In this document: positions 8,325-16,560 of the stretch, piece after piece | Numbering within the stretch: the first letter of the stretch is position 1 | How the letters are laid out: each line of letters begins with the position of its first letter | From: Bosea sp. NBC_00550 | GTDB lineage: Bacteria > Pseudomonadota > Alphaproteobacteria > Rhizobiales > Beijerinckiaceae | Assembly (NCBI RefSeq): GCF_026020075.1 | Contig: NZ_CP102773.1 | Span: 1-64,000 of the forward strand | Direction of reading: 5' to 3' | DNA: 64,000 nt | The notes under the pieces: generated by a model | What the model was told of the DNA's origin: nothing | The model's input: the letters and a program-made list of their open reading frames with translations, nothing else | The model's database searches: none | Position numbers and translations under genes: made by a program

Positions 8325-8472
8325 ATGGACATACCCCCTCCCCTACATCCAGCCAGAACGCCACATCCCGCTCACGCTTGCGATCCGGCCTTGGGGCGTA
8401 ATCGCCGATGCCTGGCGAGCTCGGCACAGCGCGGGCCCCTCGAAACTCAGCTCTTTCGCAGGGCTGGTAGCT

Positions 8473-8586
8473 TTACACCCCGCCTTCCGAAGCACCAAAG
8501 CGAAGCCCCCGTCGATTGGGCCAGACCAGGAGGGTGACGAAAGCTGGCCAGCAGACCGGCGGCGAGAAGGTTTCCGCGCGAGACAT
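8473..8586 (-). pseudogene. Possible decayed small membrane peptide
   Basis: Two minus-strand frames join into VSRGNLLAAGLLASF + VTLLVWPNRRGLRFGASEGGV, a plausible single-span peptide of about 37 residues. One indel lies in the middle and the only ATG (8586) is in the wrong frame. The call rests on the continuous hydrophobic pattern only. Confidence 0.3.
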
Positions 8587-8731
8587 GCGCCAGACTTCTT
8601 CGTGTTCGGGCTGCACCGCCGTCCAGGGCTGAAGACCATCGACATGCCGGCGCGGCGAGCTTCAAGCCGCGGGCGCGAGTGGCCTAGCGGCGACATCGTC
8701 CAATCCATCAACCCTGCGTGCCGCGGGTCCC

Positions 8732-8814
8732 CAACTTTGGTCCGTCGGTCATGTTGTTTCTGTTCCAGCTGAAACGGGCCTCAGTGACGGCGATCTGGAA
8801 TATGAATACATCTC
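8732..8814 (+). repeat. Partial duplication of the gene at 9194 (pseudogene fragment)
   Basis: These 83 bases match 9542-9624 with seven mismatches (about 92 %). Translation in the same phase gives PQLWSVGHVVSVPAETGLSDGDLEYEYIS, against PQLWSVGHVVPVPSETGPSDGDLEDEYIS in the intact gene. Outside this block I see no similarity. It is a residue of a second copy of that gene 810 bases upstream. Confidence 0.85.
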
Positions 8815-8938
8815 ACCCATGACCTGGTCAGCATCGCTTGGGCACCAAAAACGGGTAGGGGTGTTGCGCATCCGCACTAGTGGTCAAACTTCTTTCACCC
8901 ATAGTTAGGGGATCCCAACGAGGGGCGAGGACAAATCA

Positions 8939-9064
8939 ATGAAAAAGTTTCTGGTGTTGACCGTATCTGTTGCGCTGATGGGCGTCGGAGGATGTGCTGC
9001 GATCGGCAAGGGCAAAGGCAAAGCCCCACCGCCGGTTTCTGCTCCGATCGTTACGAAGGGGTAG
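8939..9064 (+). CDS. Small lipoprotein
   Basis: 41 residues, with a GAGGGGCGAGGA site upstream and a perfect terminator 12 bases after the stop. MKKFLVLTVSVALMGVGG-C is a lipoprotein signal peptide with the acylated cysteine at position 20; the mature peptide is only about 22 residues (CAAIGKGKGKAPPPVSAPIV). It resembles entericidin-sized lipoproteins in layout only. The tight start and terminator arrangement makes a real gene likely. Confidence 0.75.
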   Translation: MKKFLVLTVSVALMGVGGCAAIGKGKGKAPPPVSAPIVTKG

Positions 9065-9075
9065 CCATCTCGATA

Positions 9076-9106
9076 GAAAACGGCCGATCAAATCGGCCGT
9101 TTTCTT
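9076..9106 (+). terminator. Rho-independent terminator
   Basis: GAAAACGGCCGAT - caa - ATCGGCCGTTTTC, a perfect 13-bp stem ending in the T run of the right arm, directly after the small lipoprotein gene. Confidence 0.9.
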
Positions 9107-9193
9107 ACTCTGAATTGAGTTCCTCTGGTACTTCAAAGACACGGCTGCCGCGATAGCGCCTTTGAGCTTTCTTGCGGAAGCGGGAGTTAAGCG

Positions 9194-9883
9194 ATGTGGT
9201 GTGGTCTGAACCATCGAGCGCCCTCTTGGGCTTTCATAGTTTGCGCTGTGGGACTTTTTTGCGGGTTTGGGCCGCGACCAACCCATGCACGAGATCGTGC
9301 TGCGCTCTCTCCCGGCCACGAGGTGGCCGCCGCGCTGAACTCAGCCGGCAAGGGACAACATCACACATCTCGACGAGAAGCTGACCAGCGAGCCGGGCAG
9401 TATTTCGTGGAGTTCCGGTCGCGCTACGCCCTCAGCTATGGCCATACCTTTCTTGTCCATGGCCGGTTGAACGCCAGAGGCGAGGTAGGTCAGGTCACGG
9501 CGGACCAGGTCGCCGGATTACACCCGGCAGGAGAAGGTCCGCAACTTTGGTCCGTCGGGCATGTTGTTCCTGTTCCATCTGAAACGGGCCCCAGCGACGG
9601 CGACCTGGAAGATGAATACATCTCGGCGCGCTTCAGGGTCGTCATGGACGAGGCTCAGTACCGTCGCGTTGCAGCGTATATTAGAGACAAGCAAGAGACC
9701 TCCCCGATGTGGCATGCCGTTCTCAATAACTGCAACAGGTGGGTCGGGGAGGTCGCGCAGTTCATGGGACTGGAGGCGCCTAGCAACACGCTGCTCTATC
9801 CGGCCGACTACATCGCCAGTCTTCGGGCTCTCAACAATGGAAAGGTCAAGGAGGTCGAATTCACCTCCGACCGCGTTCAATAA
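9194..9883 (+). CDS. Exported protein with a papain-like/DUF4105-like pattern
   Basis: 229 residues, start supported by GGGAG 7 bases upstream. Residues 1-32 look like a signal sequence (FIVCAVGLFCGFGPRPTHA). The core has the pattern YFVEFRSRYALSYGHTFLVHGRLNARGE, then PVPSETGPSDGDLEDEYISARFRVVM, then WHAVLNNCNRWVGEVAQFMGLEAP and LLYPADYI. A GH motif followed later by an N-N-C-N cysteine is the arrangement in papain-like fold families such as DUF4105, so a hydrolase or acyl-transfer role at the envelope is possible (inference). An 83-base piece of this gene is repeated upstream at 8732. Confidence 0.8.
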   Translation: MWCGLNHRAPSWAFIVCAVGLFCGFGPRPTHARDRAALSPGHEVAAALNSAGKGQHHTSRREADQRAGQYFVEFRSRYALSYGHTFLVHGRLNARGEVGQVTADQVAGLHPAGEGPQLWSVGHVVPVPSETGPSDGDLEDEYISARFRVVMDEAQYRRVAAYIRDKQETSPMWHAVLNNCNRWVGEVAQFMGLEAPSNTLLYPADYIASLRALNNGKVKEVEFTSDRVQ

Positions 9884-9958
9884 CGAGAGCCTTTTTCGCT
9901 TTCACGCGCTTGCTGGGTCGTCCCCGACGGGCGGCTAGCAAACCGAGCTCACCAGCAT

Positions 9959-10471
9959 TCAGCGCAGAACGAGAACTGGGGTTCCGACCGCAACGCGGTC
10001 GAAAAGGTCGACGATATCTTCGTTCAACATCCGAATGCACCCATAGGACGCGAATGTGCCGACGGAATCGGGCCGATTGGTGCCGTGAATTGCATATTGG
10101 CCGCCCCCAGAGAGCGTAAGCGCGCGCGCGCCCATCGGGTTTCGTGGCGATCCACCGGGAATAACGTCCGGAAGCATTGGGTTATCGCGCTTGATCTCGT
10201 CAGGCGGCGACCAGGCCGGCTCGACATGCTTGCCCTCGACCAGCACTTCGCCGAGCCATTGCTTGGAGGCCTTCCCAACGGCCACGCGATACCGGATCGC
10301 AGAGCCATTGCCTTGCACCAAATACAGGCTCCGCTCCTTCGTCCTGATAACGATCGCGCCTGGCACCGCGTCGCCCTTATAAGCCACGATTTCGCGTGCC
10401 CGAACCGCTCCCGCAATCGCAAACGACACCAATAAGATGCCCGCCCGAAGCATTACCCGAAAGATCAGCAT
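9959..10471 (-). CDS. L,D-transpeptidase (YkuD/ErfK family)
   Basis: 170 residues from the ATG at 10471. An N-terminal hydrophobic export segment (MLRAGILLVSFAIAGAVRA) leads into a YkuD catalytic domain. The active-site motif is HGTNRPDSVGTFASYGCIRM, with H129 and the nucleophile C145. Such enzymes make 3-3 cross-links in peptidoglycan or attach proteins to it, in the periplasm. The preceding IPGGSPRNPMGARALTL segment is typical. A longer in-frame start (10546) has no ribosome site and adds a Cys-rich non-family stretch. It is convergent with the gene at 9194. Confidence 0.92.
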   Translation of the reverse strand: MLIFRVMLRAGILLVSFAIAGAVRAREIVAYKGDAVPGAIVIRTKERSLYLVQGNGSAIRYRVAVGKASKQWLGEVLVEGKHVEPAWSPPDEIKRDNPMLPDVIPGGSPRNPMGARALTLSGGGQYAIHGTNRPDSVGTFASYGCIRMLNEDIVDLFDRVAVGTPVLVLR

Positions 10472-10759
10472 TTCTATGACGCCCACATTATCGCAATCGC
10501 AGTAGCCCAATGGCTTCCGACTGTAAATCGGTAGCAGAAAGAGCACAACAGCTGTCTGACATGCCGAAATTTGATGACGGCTCGCGCATTCCGCGCTAAT
10601 AGCCTGCCGAAATCTTATCGGGATCGCAGAATCAATGACATGATTAGCAAACGATCAATTTGGGAAGTGAAGAGAAATGTCCGAAATTGACCAAGAGATT
10701 GTCGCGCTCGTCGCTGATATCGTTTCAGCGCGTTCGTATCGTACAGCAGCCTGCCACAT

Positions 10760-10887
10760 TCCGATCTGCCGGGGTTGAGCCTCATGAGCTCAAGTACTGT
10801 ACCCAAAAATTCGGAGTGTCGGCTGAGCAGCTGAAAGCCGCCGTCGAAAAGGCCGGCGTCGTTCAGCAGCGGTGGCCCAGCTACTAG
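10760..10887 (+). pseudogene. DUF3606 remnant
   Basis: The frame ending at 10887 reads VEPHELKYCTQKFGVSAEQLKAAVEKAGVV, the body of a DUF3606 protein (intact example at 56236). The expected short N-terminus is absent from this frame; a GAG-preceded ATG at 10678 opens another frame that stops after about 33 codons. It is probably a broken gene. Confidence 0.6.
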
Positions 10888-10998
10888 GCAAGCCCCTATA
10901 AGTCGAAAAGGGCCTCGCTCACAGAGCGCGGCCCGGTACGCGAAAGGCAATATTGTCACGTCGAGATGCTAGACGGCAGCAGCTCGGCCTCTTGCGCT

Positions 10999-11168
10999 TC
11001 AGCCGCGGGCGTAACCCCGATCATCATCGCCCCAGCGCCGCACCGTATTGTAGGAGACGGAAATGCCGCACTCCAGAAGCATCTCCGCCACCCGGCAAAG
11101 CTAGCGGAAAGCGGAAATACAGCCCCACGGTGGGCCGGTGGAAGCCGATGGCGCTTGTAGTCGATGGT
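10999..11168 (-). pseudogene. IS6-family transposase remnant, N-terminal piece
   Basis: Minus-strand frames contain DYKRHRLPP, then VGLYFRFPLAL, then VAEMLLECGISVSYNTVRRWG. In that order they match the zinc-ribbon/HTH start of IS6 transposases (YKRHRFP...WLYFRF.LS...VEE.L.ERGI.VSY.T.RRW). Two frameshifts and loss of the catalytic domain make it a relic. Confidence 0.75.
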
Positions 11169-11308
11169 CAGCGGGGTCACGCACGCCCACCTCCACGGCT
11201 TCCCGCAATGCCGGAGTTAACGTGACAACGCCGTTCTGGCTCTGCCGCGTTTCCAGGAAGGGCATCAATGTTGCGGTCGTTGGTGGGTTGCCCCAACCAT
11301 TCAAACAT

Positions 11309-11878
11309 TTATCTGGGTACAGATCCCTTTAGGCGAGTAGCCTCCGCTGAGGTCAAGTACCCGGTACTTTTGAAGCCAATGCTGTCCTGGAAACGACGGA
11401 TGGCGGCACGCGTCGACCGACCGAATTTTCCATCAATGGGTCCTTGGTAGTAGTTCAGACGCTGTAATACTTGCTGGAGCTGTCGTCGGTCCGCTTCAGA
11501 CATTCGGCTCTCAGCGGGTAGGGTTCCCATTGAGGCTGAAGGCGCTGCCGAGGAAGGTATTGTTGCTGCCTGTCCCCGCTCCGCTGTCGCGGTTGGGCTT
11601 GGCGACGTGGCAGGGAACGCCGCGGGCTGGTTGGACTGTGCGCTCACAGGTGGGGGGGAGGACGGTCTGAGCGGAGGCGCGGGCGCCGGAGGCGGAGCAC
11701 TGGCCTGAGGCGCGGGCGCTAGAGGCGGAACACTAGCCTGAGGTGCAGGCGGGGGTGCGCCGGGCAGACCCGACGGAGCAACAGTCTGCGAGCTTTCGTG
11801 GAACGTCCAGTAAGCCATACCGGCGACTAAGAGTGCGACGACAGCGAGGCCCGAGGTCAAGCTCGTCTTCAGGCCCAT
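11309..11878 (-). CDS. Membrane-anchored peptidoglycan-binding protein
   Basis: 189 residues from the ATG at 11878, chosen for its AAGGAG site 8 bases upstream. Residues 5-23 form one membrane anchor (SLTSGLAVVALLVAGMAYW). About residues 35-115 are a Pro/Ala-rich spacer with near repeats of PPAPAPQAS, suited to span the periplasm. The C-terminal 65 residues are a PG_binding_1 domain: LQQVLQRLNYYQGPIDGKFG, STRAAIRRFQDSIGFKSTGYL. No catalytic domain is attached, so it probably tethers the envelope or recruits partners. The spacer repeats may vary in number. Confidence 0.88.
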   Translation of the reverse strand: MGLKTSLTSGLAVVALLVAGMAYWTFHESSQTVAPSGLPGAPPPAPQASVPPLAPAPQASAPPPAPAPPLRPSSPPPVSAQSNQPAAFPATSPSPTATAERGQAATIPSSAAPSASMGTLPAESRMSEADRRQLQQVLQRLNYYQGPIDGKFGRSTRAAIRRFQDSIGFKSTGYLTSAEATRLKGSVPR

Positions 11879-12043
11879 CGGCAGGACTCCTTGCTTGGTT
11901 TCTTGCGACAACGGCCACATGAGGCCACGACCCGTTCAACCAGACCAATACCCCATTGCCTATGGAGCTGATCCGAGATTATTTGCTGAATCGCCGGAGG
12001 ATAGATCGTGAGCAAATCCATCGGCTTGCTCTGCGATTGAGGC

Positions 12044-12267
12044 TCACCAGCCCCCGTAATAGGCGGGGTAGCGGTGATGCTTGTACCACCCGCGATGATG
12101 AGCGCGATTCCAGCCATAGTGGCGGCGGGGGCCATGGCGATACATGTTGTAATGCCCATGGCCGTGATGCCATCCATGTGGCTTGGCTTGCGCCTCGCCG
12201 CTGGTGCCACCAGCGCCAAAGATCAGTCCCTGCGGGCCACGGCTCCCATCGCAAGATGGTTTTTCAT
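12044..12267 (-). pseudogene. Histidine/glycine/tyrosine-rich exported protein, frameshifted at the signal peptide
   Basis: The ATG at 12267 has a GGGAG site and opens MKNHLAMGAVA, then reaches a stop after 14 codons. One base over, the frame continues GLIFGAGGTSGEAQA, the rest of a signal peptide, followed by a mature part rich in His, Tyr, Trp and Gly (WHHGHGH, HGPRRHYGW, HHRGWYKHHRYPAYYGGW). Such short His-rich exported proteins may bind metals. A single indel separates start and body, so it is a pseudogene or a sequence error. Confidence 0.6.
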
Positions 12268-12406
12268 TGTCGCTGTCTCCCATGGCTGGTCCGCGAGCGG
12301 CTGTTCTGCAGCGGTCTGAACAAGAACAATCATTTTTCAGGGCGGTTCCCTTCTGGGCATTCACGGGAACCTCGGCGAGTCGGATTTCGCCCTGAGCAAA
12401 GCCGAC

Positions 12407-12630
12407 TTACACGGCGGCTGTCGCGTTTTGCCATTGCTGCGCGGCCGCGGCTCGAAAGAGACGCAGCGTCGCTCGGGAGATGAGATGGCGCTCGAGGAAG
12501 AGATTGCGGACGGCGGCATGTACGCGGAGAACGCGCTGTGCCGACAGCGGCTCCTTGGAGGGCTGTATCTTGCGCTCTCGTCGTCGGATCACCTGGTGTG
12601 AGTTCTCAGCCCGATTGATGCTGGTCTGCC
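12407..12630 (-). pseudogene. IS6-family transposase remnant, C-terminal piece
   Basis: The frame reads NRAENSHQVIRRRERKIQP, LSAQRVLRVHAAVRNLF and ERHLISRATLRLFRAAA, the standard end of IS6-family transposases (NRAENSHQP.R.RER...AQRFL..HA...NLF...RHL.SR). The catalytic DDE part upstream is missing. Its order relative to the N-terminal piece at 10999 is wrong for one element, so two insertions or a rearrangement are needed. Confidence 0.8.
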
Positions 12631-12806
12631 CCCTAGAAAGTTCTCTAATCGGGCTGGTCAAGTTGCCTGATTGAAGGCCGCGCGGACGACGTCGCGCTGG
12701 CTCTGGCCTCTTCATGGGTTTGACCAGATCGCGGTCGCATATCGGCCCAGGCTCTTCTGCGACAACGGCAGCTTCTAAATCTCGGCAGGCAAATCCCTGG
12801 GTCACC

Positions 12807-13502
12807 TTAGCCCATCGGCTTGGATCCGGTCCGGATTGAGTCTGGGTGTATAACCGAGATGAGGAGTTCGCTCAGGCCCGACCAAAGGATTTGCACGCCG
12901 AGGGTGAAGAGGATGAAGGCGGTTAAGCGGACGGCAATGTCAGTTCCGCCTTGACCGAGAACCCTGCGAATCCGGTCGGCGTACGAGAAGCAGAGCCAGA
13001 TTGCGAACGCAATCACAGTAACAGCGGCAAGGCTGGCGAATATGAACAACAGCTCATCGGCCGGCTGCGAGAAAGTTGTCCTCGAGATGCCGATGCTGAT
13101 CACCACCGCGATTGTGCCCGGGCCGGTGGTGAGGGGCAGCGTCAATGGATAGAACGCCAGGCTGAGCGGATCCCCGACAGGTGCGGCGTCGCGTGATGCC
13201 TCGATGGCTTTGTGGCTTCCCCTATTGAGGAGATTCCAGCCGGATACCGCGACGATGAAACCACCCGCCGCGCGCAATACAGATATTGAGATCCCGTAAA
13301 ACTGCAGGATCAGCGCCCCAAGTAGAAAGGAGCACACGAGCACGAGCAGCGAGTTGATTGCGACCCGTAGAGCCAGTGTGCGCCGAATATGGGGTGTAAA
13401 TCCGCTTGTGAGCCCGATAAACACAAGCGCAGTTCCCGGTGGGTTTACCACGGGAAAGATCGCCGCGAGCACCACTAAAAACGTATTGATCCAGGTTTGC
13501 AT
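12807..13502 (-). CDS. MarC/YhgN-family integral membrane protein
   Basis: 231 residues with six hydrophobic helices. Family marks are FPVVNPPGTALVFIGLTSGF at residues 16-35, the helix GGFIVAVSGWNLL and FYPLTLPLTTGPGTIAVVISIG in the middle. Two related halves, each with an NP or PL(T)-GPG signature, are typical. It is an inner-membrane protein of about normal length; MarC proteins were once linked to multiple antibiotic resistance, but no transport substrate is established. The C-terminus (SVIHPDSIRTGSKPMG) runs close to the IS6 fragment but appears intact. Confidence 0.93.
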   Translation of the reverse strand: MQTWINTFLVVLAAIFPVVNPPGTALVFIGLTSGFTPHIRRTLALRVAINSLLVLVCSFLLGALILQFYGISISVLRAAGGFIVAVSGWNLLNRGSHKAIEASRDAAPVGDPLSLAFYPLTLPLTTGPGTIAVVISIGISRTTFSQPADELLFIFASLAAVTVIAFAIWLCFSYADRIRRVLGQGGTDIAVRLTAFILFTLGVQILWSGLSELLISVIHPDSIRTGSKPMG

Positions 13503-14505
13503 AGGTGGCGCCTCCAGCTGAGATTAACTTTGCACGCTGAGTTTTTATTTCCGATTGGGCATGCCGGAGGACACCTCTGCGGATAGATAGGTTCAACAGC
13601 AGTTTGTCTGTCGTCAACTGATTTGAGACTGTTGACGGGTCTCAAGAACGGAGGCCCTGGCTGATATGGGTTTGAGGTTATGCGCTCCGCAGGCGGCGCT
13701 GCAAGCGTCGGTTCTGAATGGTCTGGCGTTGACCAGTTTCTACGCTCCACCCAAGCTTGCACAGGAAGCCAAGCCACTGCACGCCAGCTCCGACTGGGCC
13801 AATCGAGTAACGGCACCGCCCGAAAGCGCACCTTCCTGACGTCGGCTAGGGGCCAGAAACAGAAGCGAGAGGCTACGCGGCTTCAGCCTTCTCTCTCCGC
13901 CCGACATCTCCCAGCCGGTCGATGCGTCCCGTCCGGAAACCCCCACGCCGGCAACCTGATCCTCAAGCGCCGCTGCGCCCAAGCCGAGCTCGACCCGCAA
14001 TGGCGTCCCCCAGCCTGCGGCGATGCAGCAGTCGCCGCACCGCTCCGTCCAGCAGGCCGCATCCTACACGACGCCGATCGGCAATTCAGCCAAGCCGCCC
14101 ACCTGGCACTTTGAAACGTTTTGTCGACGCGGTTGGCGCGAGCTCCGGCGGACTCATCTGAGATTGAAGGTACATCGCTTGGAACGCCGCACTGGCCTCC
14201 CCCGCCGAAATCGTTGAGCGTGACGTGCAGCAGCGGCCTGGGCCCGTCGTCATCGCGATCCCTTCAGAGTCGATCTCACCACGGCGGCGGACTTTAGAAT
14301 TGTCAGCGAAGGCCGGAAGCCACCCAGCTCTGCTCGGCTCACGGATGCGAGCGACCGTCAGGCACCCAGATGCTTCTTGAGGCTTATCAGCCACCTCAGG
14401 CACCCTACAACGTCGCCCTGCTGTAACTCAGAGGTCGGCATAAGACCGCCGATCGGCTTCGCTGTCCCATTCGCCGAACGTGGCGAATGGATCCTCGACC
14501 ACGAC
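13503..14505. other. 1-kb interval without a recognisable gene
   Basis: Several open frames overlap on both strands, but none has a domain, a ribosome site and sensible composition together. It contains one copy of the dispersed AAGCG(G/C)AC...TTCC sequence (13821-13836). It may be an old, fully decayed insertion. Confidence 0.5.
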
Positions 14506-14610
14506 CTAGGCCGGCGCCTTGCGGATCACGACGGACGCCCCTTCGATGCTGTAAGCGATTTCGTCACCTTCCCGCAGCTGCAACGCGGCCCGGATGGGTT
14601 GCATAATTTT
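14506..14610 (-). pseudogene. AbrB/MazE-type antitoxin remnant
   Basis: The minus strand encodes QPIRAALQLREGDEIAYSIEG then VVIRKA, the second half of a SpoVT/AbrB swapped-hairpin domain (normally (T)IPQPIRAAL.L..GD...). The opening strands are missing: upstream sequence is the ribosome site of the oppositely oriented gene at 14641. No toxin frame is adjacent. It is a truncated relic. Confidence 0.65.
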
Positions 14611-14640
14611 TTGCCCCTGCCTTGGAGGAGGAAGGGAGCA

Positions 14641-14934
14641 ATGCCCCTCTCGTCGCTGAAAGATCCGCCTTGCTCGGGCACAGGCCGTTTTGAAGGCGGT
14701 ATGGTACGAAGTCGAGCCAGCATTCCTGATGCGTTGGAGCAGCGGCAACGTACCCGGTTAGCCTATATCGGGGCTGCGCTGGTGGCCGCCGTGGAAGATG
14801 AGGATGATTTGAAGCGGAAGGTCCTCGATCTATACTGGCAATCGGCGCTGGGCATGGGCCCCGGAGGGAAGCGGGACAAGGCACCAAGCGTGCCGGCAGC
14901 GCCGAATCGGCAGGTGGGACAGGAAAATCAGTAG
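14641..14934 (+). CDS. MPFSSL-family small protein (divergent member)
   Basis: 97 residues from the ATG at 14641, which has a strong GGAGGAGGAAGG site. It begins MPLSSLKDP, loses the usual AAL..AW helix, then keeps the family core RQRTRLAYIGAALVAAVEDEDDLKRKVLDLYW. The tail is basic and proline-containing. Relatives at 59681 and 55813 share the layout: a short N-terminal motif, an R-x-(R/K)-LAYI-type helix and an acidic D-E-x-D-L segment. No catalytic residues or membrane segments are seen; it is probably a small helical cytoplasmic protein of unknown role. Confidence 0.7.
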   Translation: MPLSSLKDPPCSGTGRFEGGMVRSRASIPDALEQRQRTRLAYIGAALVAAVEDEDDLKRKVLDLYWQSALGMGPGGKRDKAPSVPAAPNRQVGQENQ

Positions 14935-15477
14935 CAGCCGTTCGCCTGCGTGCGGCGACGGCGATGCCGGCCGGGCAGTTAAGGGAGCGGCCAACGCCAC
15001 GCATCGTGGCGGCGCCCCGCGAGCCTGATCCAACCGATGGGATTTTTGATTGAAGAGACGCCGACCGAGGCAAACCGCTACACCGCACTCGGCCGGCACC
15101 CTCTGCGTAGAAGGCACGCTGAATAGTGCCTATCGTAAGGTAAACAAAGCGATAAGCGCTTTCGTCAGGCTTGGGCCTTTGACCGACCCCACTTCGCGGC
15201 CATTGGTGCGGAGCACGAGCAATCTTAATGTGACAACGCCTCTTGGTGCGGCCGTCACCTCGCCGCGCCACGACCTGTTCACCGCTCTCGGAGGCACAGG
15301 TCGAGGTAGATCGGGGCGTTAGAGCGCCGTGATGTTCGGCGGATCATGCCCAGCGGATCGCCCTTGTGGCAAAGCCCTGCGCTCGGTTCCGCCTCATCCA
15401 CGCGACGCGCTCGTTCCACCTCAATCATCGACCTGGGGTCAATCACGACGAGCCAGGGCGCAATCGCGGTCGACGCC
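14935..15477. other. Gene-free interval before the ABC operon end
   Basis: No frame here has family features. It separates the small protein gene from the 3' end of the leftward sugar-ABC operon. Confidence 0.5.
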
Positions 15478-16560
15478 TCAAGCGATCAGCGCTTCCGTCG
15501 TCTTGTCAAAGATACGCACGCTGTCTGGATGGGCGCCGAATGCGACCGTGTCCCCGGGCCGCAGGATCGCCGTGGCCGGAGCCCGCGCGACGATGTGCCC
15601 GATCGGCAGATCGACCAGCACGAAAGTCTCCGAGCCCTGCGGTTCGGCAACGCGGACTTTGCCCTCAATGCTGATCGGCAAATCGTCCCGCTCATCAGTG
15701 ACCAGGGTGAGCTCCTGTGGCCTGATGCCAAGAACGATCGCCCGCCCGGCGTCGGGTCGCCTCGGCAGGCCAGTCAGGCGCAGCGAGGGGCCATTGGGAC
15801 CGGCGTTCAGCCCGAAATCCGTTACCGTCGCATCAATCATGTTCATTTCCGGCGTGCCGATGAAGCGCGCGGTGAAGATATCGACGGGGCGGTTGTAGAG
15901 TTCCATCGGTGCGCCGACCTGCAGGATGCGACCGTCCCGCATGACAACAATGCGGTCGGCGAGCGACATCGCCTCGACCTGATCATGGGTGACGAAAACG
16001 ATGGTGCTGCGCAGGCGCTGGTGTAGCTGCTTGATCTCCAGCCGCATTTGCCCGCGAAGCTGCGCGTCAAGATTGGAGAGCGGCTCGTCGAACAGGAAGG
16101 CCACAGGGTCGCGCACCATCGCTCGGCCTATGGCAACACGCTGGCGCTGGCCACCGGAGAGCGCCGCCGGCCGCCGTTCTAGATAGGTTTCGAGGCCTAG
16201 CATCTTCGCCGTCTCGCCGATTCGCGCCTGTTTCTCGGCTTTGGAGAGTGTCGAGGTGTAGAGGCCGAAGCCGATGTTCTGGGCGACCGTTAGATGCGGG
16301 TAGATCGCGTAGTTCTGAAACACCATCGCAATGTTGCGGTGCTTGGGCTCGTGGTTGTTGACCACCTCACCGCCAATGCGCAGCGTGCCGCCGGAGATCG
16401 CCTCCAGCCCTGCGATCATGCGCAGAGTGGTAGATTTACCGCAGCCCGAGGGTCCGACGAGGACGACGAATTCGCCATCTTCGATCGTCAGATCGATGCC
16501 GTGGACGGTGGCGACGTTGCCGTAGCGCTTGGAGATATTGTCAAGCTCGATCCTTGCCAT
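15478..16560 (-). CDS. Sugar ABC transporter ATP-binding protein (UgpC/MsmK type)
   Basis: 360 residues; the ATG at 16560 overlaps the stop of the upstream lyase gene by one base (TGATG). The ATPase domain shows Walker A GPSGCGKST (about 36-44), Q-loop MVFQNYAIYPHL, signature LSGGQRQRVAIGRA, Walker B FLFDEPLSNLDA and switch histidine FVTHDQ. The C-terminal third is the OB-fold regulatory domain of CUT1 importers (VLGIRPQEL). It powers the importer formed by the permeases at 18088 and 18941 and the binding protein at 19886. It is last in a five-gene operon under LacI-type control. Confidence 0.95.
   Translation of the reverse strand: MARIELDNISKRYGNVATVHGIDLTIEDGEFVVLVGPSGCGKSTTLRMIAGLEAISGGTLRIGGEVVNNHEPKHRNIAMVFQNYAIYPHLTVAQNIGFGLYTSTLSKAEKQARIGETAKMLGLETYLERRPAALSGGQRQRVAIGRAMVRDPVAFLFDEPLSNLDAQLRGQMRLEIKQLHQRLRSTIVFVTHDQVEAMSLADRIVVMRDGRILQVGAPMELYNRPVDIFTARFIGTPEMNMIDATVTDFGLNAGPNGPSLRLTGLPRRPDAGRAIVLGIRPQELTLVTDERDDLPISIEGKVRVAEPQGSETFVLVDLPIGHIVARAPATAILRPGDTVAFGAHPDSVRIFDKTTEALIA

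Noticed and set aside
13680..14114. Plus-strand frame of 144 codons in the 13.5-14.5 kb interval
   Set aside because: No family, no ribosome site, and it runs through a dispersed-repeat copy.
14564..15271. A 235-codon minus-strand frame
   Set aside because: It overlaps the small-protein gene at 14641, has no recognisable domain, and changes composition several times along its length.
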